From: Montifringilla adamsi
Lineage: Eukaryota; Chordata; Aves; Passeriformes; Passeridae
Direction: 5' to 3'
Length of the DNA: 64,000 nucleotides
NCBI GenBank assembly: GCA_017590115.1
Contig: JAGGNK010012448.1
Span: 3,625,440 to 3,689,439, forward strand
A model generated the notes under the pieces. The model saw only the letters and a list, made by a program, of their open reading frames with translations, had not been told where the DNA came from and did no database searches. A program made the translations under genes and the position numbers. Shown piece after piece: positions 53,401 through 62,400 of this stretch; within the stretch, counting starts at the first letter, position 1, and every line of letters starts with the position of its first letter.

Positions 53401-56400
53401 TCCTTCATACACTTTTCATGAGGACAGGTGTCAGGGCAGGTAAGAGTTTCTGCAAAGTGGCAGAATTCAAATGAGAATTCTTTAGCGTGACTTCAGGAAT
53501 TAGAAGGTGTATTTATAGAGGGAAACAAACATACAGCAGAGACAAAAGGGTTCTGGCACAGAGAAATGAAAGAAACAAAGATAAATAATCTAATTACTCC
53601 AAGAGGTACTTTTTAGGTCTTGGACTTTTTTTTTTTTTCCCAAGATGCTATCCACCTCTGTAACAGCTCTCAGTTGAAGATTTTTTTATCTCCCAACACT
53701 CTAAGAAAAATATTTCACTGTAAAAAATGTAGTATTTTTCCCCTTTTTCTTAGTACAATAGGATTGTCAGGGTCATTTAGATGCACAAAAGTACCAACAC
53801 AAAACACAGATGCAAAACCTTAGAAAAAATTCTACATAAAACTAATCAAGATCAATAGTATCTTAATATCATACATATATTATACATCTCAAAGTAGAGT
53901 GAACAAGGTTTAAAACAAGAGGGTTATCTTCCCCCAGAATTTTTAAGTCACTACATTTGAAATAAAATTGAAATATTTCACTAGATGCTTTTCACCACCT
54001 ACCGTGAGAGCATAAAACAAACGAAAAATTGTCACTTATGTATTTCTTCCACAAATCTAAAAGTGAACTGGGAACACGAGAACTTTTCAGTCATGTTAAA
54101 TGCCCAGAAACAAGTGGTTACAACACCACCATGCTCAGGTTAAGTTTCAAAAGGAAACTTAACAGTCACTTTTCAAAGCAAGTAACAAGTAAGTAACTAG
54201 ATTGTTTGCACGTAACAATGACAAACTGAAGAAAAAAAAAAGGAATATATCCATATTAGCACAAAAAGCTCTGGAGATGCAGAGAATTCAATCATGGGAA
54301 GAGTATCCATGATTCATTCCTTAGACACAGAATGACTCCACTCCAAACTGCACAAGGAATGACACTTAAATATAATAACACAGTCTTAAAATGCCTACTA
54401 GTTATCATCATCATTTCATGACAGGCAAAACCAGTTTGATAGAGAAAGCTCACCTTATTGCTTGTGCACCTGGTCGTTGGGTAAATACTGTACTCAAGTC
54501 AGTTAATGCAAATTCTATTAGCTTAGGAGTTTGCTGGTTTTCTCTTATTGATATAGACATGCTTAATAAGTTCACAGAGAACTTCATGGCTTCATACTAG
54601 ATATGCCAGAAAAAAAAACAACATAGGAGTATAAAATACATTAGTATCCATCTTCATAGAGTTGATGAAGAGATGAAAGCTACAACTAAGTTTGAAACTA
54701 CTGCTTTCGTGCATAGCTTGTATCATAGCTCGTGTAAAAGTCTACAAACATGCAGGCTAAACTAAAGAGTAGAGTATCCTTACAAATATGAGTCTTTTAT
54801 ATCTTTACCAAATTTTGTGAAAAAGACCCTCTGATGCAGAAGTAGAAAGCAGTTCATCATATCATCCTTGGTATCTCACAGTAAGAAGATTTATCAGACT
54901 ATTTCTGAATGGTTCAAAATGTTGCTCTTTCCCAGTACAATCATTAAATAATTTCTTTCTTTATATAATATATAATCACTTATTCTACCTCCTTTACTAT
55001 CACCCCTATTTTAGATTACAGTGCATTTCTTGATCCTTTAGTAAGATTCCCTAGTGCATTTTCTTAAAAAGCTTTTGAATATTTTAAGATAATATATGAA
55101 TATACTTCAATATTTAAACTATAATACACTACATCTATGATCTTATTCTTGTTAAAGAAAGCAAAAATTTATTCTTTCCTATTTCAGAATATCCAAAAGT
55201 AAACTCTGTAACCACTACATTGAAACTGCATCTAAGGATGCAGAAAACTGACATGCAGTATCTTCATTAAAAGGTATCAGAACAGTATTCAAATATAAAG
55301 ACAAAGCTTCAAGTAATTTAAAAGTGATTTGCTATCATCTTTATAGATCTTTGTTAGCAGATAAAGCTACCGTTTGTTACCACATAGTCAGCTATGACTT
55401 ACTGATTTTGGAAGGGTTGGATCCCCAGCTGTTTCACTATATCCAATTGCTGCATAAAGTTTAGCCTTCTCTTCCTGTGTCATCAGCTGTTCAAGACCTG
55501 CCACATTTCATGAGGTTAGTTAAACTGAGTATAGATATCTGAAAAATGCAAATACTGTTACACACTTTCCTGTGCTTGGTAGCTGTACAATATCCAGTAG
55601 ATACTGTCAACATTACTGTCGTGAATTAGTAAAAGAACATACCCTGGGGTTTAAAGCCAAGTCTTGCAAATCTAAAGCATGCTTTAAAATGCTCTTATAA
55701 TTTTTTCCTTACCTATTCTATTTCCTATCTTGCTAACCAACAGAAGCAGCCTTTGTGATTTACTTTCTGTGTTCCATAATCTTTATTAGGTGCCTCATAT
55801 ATCAAACATACATTGCATGAGATACACAAATTTTAAAATGAATGCAAGAATTGTTTACATTCCATTAACTTCTACTGTATTGAACACAGTTCAGAAGGAA
55901 CTATGGAGAAGTTATACAATTGTATAACCTTTGATAACAAGTAACAAGTAACAACTTGATAACAAGTTCCACTGCTAGGTACCTAGAACCTAATAGATTC
56001 CTAGTAACAAAGAGAATACCAATAAATTATCATACTTGAACCCTTTACTTCTTGGTTTTGTTCATCCTTTTTTCCACCTGACCAGCTCCATATCCAGCTA
56101 AACCAGCCACCAGAATTTTCATCATCTTGTTTTACTCCTGGCCTGTAGATTTTCAATCCAGCCTTAGTTGCCTTAAATTTAAAAAATACCTAGGTAAGTA
56201 ATTTTCTTCATGTTTTTTCATTCATTTTCCTAAGAAAAATATAGACCCAGAGCAGCTCTAACATATTAGAACATCATTAGACAAGCATTAAAAAGGCAAA
56301 ATGTTTTTTATTTAGTTTCTCTTCTAGTCACTATTTCAAGTACACAGTGCATTATTGGACCAATTTTATTTTGCATAATAACAACCACCTTTACGAAAGA

Positions 56401-59400
56401 ACAGAGCATGTAAAAGGTCAATAAACATTTCTCACAGAGCAGATTTTCTCTCCAGCTTTCACCATAAAAACCTGCAACATTATATACTATGGTTTTCTAA
56501 GAATAATTTAAAATACATATGTAAGCAACTAAATAGCCATCACAGGCCAAATTTGACATTAGCCCTGTATTTTTCATTTCAAGATGGATACCCAAAGCAA
56601 TTTAAAAAGTATTTACTCTCATAATACAGTATTTACTCTAACTATTCCTGCATGTGATACATATAGGTAAAATAGTAAGGAAGCCCTCCCTCCTCCCACA
56701 GTCATTATTTCCACAACTAGTTGATGCCCTATCTGATGCCAGTGATGATTCCAATACTGGGTCCTCACAGCAAGTGTAGACTACATCCAAAATTGACCAC
56801 TGAATGTTTGTCATGGGGATGGCAAACAAACATCAAGTGATCCAAGAGACAAATTTGTTCTCAAAACTATAGTGATCCACAAAACTAATATGATTTCTTT
56901 GTGACTAATACAATCCAAAAATATACAATCAGTTGCAAATATTTAAAGATACTCTGGTGAAAGTAAGACAGGAATCCCTTCTCAGCATTCAAAACACAAA
57001 TATCTCTGCAACACAACTAGGAAAAAACCCAGCTGACCATAAATCAGTACTCTGTAGGGACTTGTCACATCTACATACCTACTGGACAAAGGAAGGCAGG
57101 ACTCACCACAAAAACGTAAAGGCTTCTGGATTTGTACTATTGATTCACCTCAGAGAGATGATGCAGAATGTCAGCTTAACAACACAAAGCTACCAAAAGT
57201 TTGAACAAAGTCCTCAAAAGTCCTCTTCATAAAGGTTACCGTCTCATCAAGCAGATGTTACAAACTGAATGACCCAAAGTAAAAATGGACAGGCCTTAGA
57301 TAAAAGGAGGTTAAATCTGTGAGATTACAGACTTCTGGGATACTGAGGGGTTGGTGCTGAAGGACAACTGCCACGGAGAAAAAGTGATGTTTAAAGCTAT
57401 GATTCTTTCACAAGTCTGAGGCAGAAGCAGGCACCAGAGCTCAGGGAAAGAAAGACTGCAGACAGAAGTCACTTCTGCAAAGATGAAGAAAAAAACATCT
57501 GTGCAGTATAGGAACTACAAAAATTTGCCGAAGAATCTTCTTGAACTTTCCTCCATTTACAATGGTTAAGTAATCAATGCAGTCATAGACTTAAAGCTTA
57601 ATCAGCAAGGTAACTATTTTGACTAAAAGAGAGAACTACCCAAAAAGTGGGTGTAGCCAGGTAGGTCAGTCTCTTCTCTCAAGTAACAAGCAACTGAACA
57701 AGCAGAAATTGCCTCAAGTGCTGCCAGGGAAGGTTTATATTGGCTGTTAGGAAAAGGGTCTTCAATGAAAGGGTTGCCAAGCAAAGCAGCAAGCTGCCCA
57801 GGGATGTGGTGGAGTCACTATCCCTGGAGGTATTTAAAAGGCACATAGATGTGGTACTCTGGAACATGGTTCACTGGTAGACCTAGCAATTTTCTGTTAA
57901 TAGTTGACCTTGGTGATCTTCCAGGTCTTTTCCAACCTAAATGATTCCGTAACTCTGTCCTGTGTTCTAACTGAAGTAAATCCTAGAAGTCTGCCCTAGG
58001 TTGAAATGATAACACTTCTCAAGCTGATACAGAGACTTGATACTTAGCTACTGAAGCTGAAGCTATTATTTGGTACTTCAAATACTCACGACAAAAAAGG
58101 AAAATGGTCTGAGGTTTGGAATATAAAGTTCTGGCTACAAAGCTGCCCGAAAATCAGCACTGTGATCACAAACGTGATTTCTGAGGAGCTTGATTTCAAG
58201 GTCTAGATAAAAGTAAGCCCTTGAAAGTCAACTCTGAGGTATGCTTTTAAGAAACAGAAAAGCTGCAAACAGCAGGATCATTTGCCTGGCTTTACTCAGC
58301 CTACATCTAATGGGTCCTCCTTTAAATACCTGGCAGACCTAAGGCTAACTGTCAGGATACCAAAGTAGTACTAGATTTTTCTCTTCTAAATCCTTTGAAT
58401 CTTTTTTTCAAAGGTATGGCCTGATAACGACAAAACAGATACATCCTGACAGATAGATGGAGACAGAACACAACTTCAAATCATTGTGACCTGATTTCCA
58501 ATACTATGAAATATATTCAGAAAATCAGCCAGCACATCTTTCAAGATGTACTTCTAACATTTTTCAAATGCAAGACTTAAAGGCCAAACAACTGAAAATT
58601 CATTTTCTTGCAACCTACTTCTAAGTGTTACAGAAACGTATCTTAAAACTCAGGATCTGAAGGTAGTCAGAAACGCATATATGACATAACCTTTTGTAAG
58701 CAGCATAATCACACTGGGGGAAGAAAGAACAAAACTAGATAGAAAATATTTCAGAATTTCCATCAACTTGCAAGAAGTTGAAGGAAAAAGATAAAACCAA
58801 GAGAAACTATACACTACAAGATAAGACTACTGCAAAATCAAATGAGAACTAAACCAAACCAAACCTTCCGCCACCCCTTGAAAAGCACTCCAGTTTGGAC
58901 AAACTGAAGGGGAACAGTCATGAATGTTTCTTCTGGTTCTGTTAGAGCCTGGATAATGGTAACACAAGCATTCAAATGGGGGTGTACATACAGACAAATA
59001 GAAGGAAAAATCACATTTACAGATTTCTCTTCAGAGTTTTGGGTTTGAAGCACACTATCTGTGACTGGAGCAACTGCATTTATACAATATTTAATATACT
59101 TCACATTCCAAAACAAAAAAAAAAAGAAGATCAAATTGCTGTCAAGCCCTGCCATAAGCAGTAACTGAGCTTTATAAAGTTTAATTATTAATTACTGTCT
59201 TCTTTCAGATTGTAAACTTCTTATTCTGCTTACTTTTAGGTGCCTTAATTATTAATGGAGAAAGATCACAAATTTCAGAAAAACTACAAATATTTCACTT
59301 CATTGTCCTAGAAAGATGCTCAGACACTGTATGTAAAGCTAAGCAGCACATTAACCTAGGAACACCAAGGTTAACAAATCAAGTATAACCACTCAAGTCA

Positions 59401-62400
59401 CCTTATCTTGCATAATTGCACTAATCTTCTTAAATATATTGCTGTACTCTGAGTAACATTTGCAAAGAGAAACACTGCATCTCTTTTCAGACTCAACATA
59501 CTACAGGTGCACTCAATGTAACACAGTACCATGAAAAAAAGGAATAAACTAATAGTCTAGGCTGCTGTGAGGAGGGACAGCTTTGGGTGTAAGTGTTTCC
59601 AATTTAACTTTGGTCATCCTTTGGCCACATTTTCTAAAGTAGATCCTTCTCACCGGAAATAGAAAGGGATTTACCCCAGATCAGTCATTTTGAAGAAAGA
59701 TTACATGGAGTTACCTAATTTTTGTTTAATTACAAGCTGAAAAACTAACTATGCATTATAATAAAAAACCATGAACAAGGAAAATGGAAAGACTGTATGA
59801 TACACAATTCAATCACCATAGCTAAAAGGTGTCTGCCTAAAATCTCCATAACCTTATGTTTCAGTTATTCATAGACTCATTTAAATGATGCAATTTTACC
59901 TCAACTTCTGCTTGTTGCCTTGCTAAAGTGATGTTAAAAATATCCAAGGCCTTTTCAAATTCCTAGAAGAGAGACAAGACATTATTTTTGACAATTCAAC
60001 AATTGTTACACTTCACAGCTCAGTTTTACAGGAAATAACAGCAATTCATGCAATCCAAGTTAAATCGCTCAATCTGAAAACTTAAAACAAACCCGGAAAA
60101 GAACAGCACACCAGCTTAAGTTGTTTTTCTTGCAGTTACTAATTTAAAGATTTACCTCATGTATTTGTTAATACTACTAACAAAGAAAGGTAGTGACAAA
60201 GTTGCAAATATGGCCACTGAAAATTTTATTTTAACTTAGAAGTGATTTAGGAACATTTTAACATTTAAGTTTGAACAATTCTCAAGAGGAACAATATTTA
60301 AGCCTTCAACAGAAAACTACTAACCTCTAACAATTTTAAGATTTCTTCACTAGGTTTTTTTGATGTTATCTTTGTTTTATACAACTCCTTATAGTTCTTC
60401 ACTTGCTTCCTATGATGTGAAATATGTTCCCATGACCACATTTGCAGTTTAGGTTGAACATTTACTCCAAGGACACCATCAATAACATATTTCCACCTAA
60501 AAGCAAAGACAAATGTATAGCTTATCTTTCTTTTGGTATATTGAAAAGATTCCTAAGGCTTTGCAGACTCTCACTTAATACAAATTCAAGGTATTTGCCA
60601 AGAGTGAAATCCCCTGACTAATAGCATACTTCTGATCAGCAGAGAAACCTCAGAATTTTACTCCTTTTCCCTATACACAGTTGACAGATTGCTGTCAAAT
60701 CTATGCATGCATGTGTGAGAACAATAAAAATATATTTTTAAGGAATCTTCTGAAAAGAAATCAAATCCTTGCCATCTGTGTTGCAATGGTTTGCCTGTTT
60801 TTACGTAATAGTTATGTTCTTGTAGAGCTACCTAACATATAACAGGGAAGCTTTCACTTAAACAAATTTATGACACAAAAATACTATCAGACTTAAGTTC
60901 CTGATAATGGTCTTTAAGAGTGCAATCACAGATTTTCAAATATTTGTCGACAGCTTTGGTTTGAGGTCCTCATCAACTTCCTAAAATACTAACTTAAGAA
61001 AAAATAACAAAAACAAAAGACTTCCTTTCAGAAGGAAATTAGTTCTAACCTCCTTAAGAAAGAAGCAATTCCTTGGTAATTATTTCAAGTTAATAACTAA
61101 CAAATTATTTTCAAAGTCTAAGGTTGCCTACCATATCTTGGCGTTGTTGTGCACTGGAACATCAGGTCTGTACTTCCTATATGGCAGATTTCGAGTCATC
61201 ATATCAATAGACTCAAGAAGCTCCATAACACTGAAGTACTAGGCAAACAAATCCAAACTGAGCATTATTATCTTTCTGAGAACAACAGAACAACAGGTAT
61301 CAAGCTTCTATTTGAAGAGAAAATCAAAAAAAACCCCACAAGACTAAGTTAACAAATTCTGTATGTACATTATAAAATTTCAGACTACCTTTCTTATTCT
61401 TGCAAACTAACTTTTTTACTACCTTACATATAACTTCAGAAAAATAACTGGTACCTGTGGCTTATTGAATTCAACAGTTATATCCTGTAAGTTTACATCT
61501 AGATCTATTTTCGGTGACGAAAAGTCCACATCAGATCGAGGATTCATAAGGAGCTTGGCTTTAGCTGAAATTGGGCGGAATACTGAAAAATACAAGTTCA
61601 TTTAAAAAGTACAATTAAATTATTTAAGACTGCATACATTATTTTCAGACTCAACTAACAAAAATATAGTTATAATATAATATAAATATATATATAATAC
61701 AAAATTATACATATACTTATCTAAAATTATGCCAGACTAATAGTTCTAGAGTGCTAGACTTGAAAAACATGAACTGCACCAACACAACTTAAAATAGAAT
61801 ACAATCTATACTCAATTTTCAGTTTCACTCTGGCAACATTTACCAAACAAATTTCTGCAGAGCACCACCATTAACTTTCCCGAACGCTGAATTACACACA
61901 GATGTTTCAATAAACGGTTTACATTTGTAACAAATGGAATCTTATTTGGCTATGATACATTTATAGTACACGACAGTTTCAAATATAGCATTTATTTCAC
62001 TGTAGGAACTCTTATTTCTTAAGATTTTTTTGTTGTTGTTGCCATTACGAATGATTTACTCTTCGATAAATTATACTCACAACAATGGTTAAAACCAAAC
62101 ATTCCATGTTTCTAATTCCAAGCCCAAGAAAGCATGGAAAAAAATCAATATGCATTCTACATAAAAGTGAGGCACATCACAAGAAAAAACATTCAGAATA
62201 GAAATATTTTATCTGTTCCATAGTTTGGAAATATCAGGCTTTTGAAGCCATGTTTAGTTCAATATTTTCACCTGTTTCAGCCATTGATCCAACAGTAAGA
62301 ATTTTTATATTATCTGAGTTCGTGTAAATCATATTTTTTTCATCTCAGCAAAAATACTGATACATTACCTACATATCAAATACTCCAAATTCTCTGAAAT

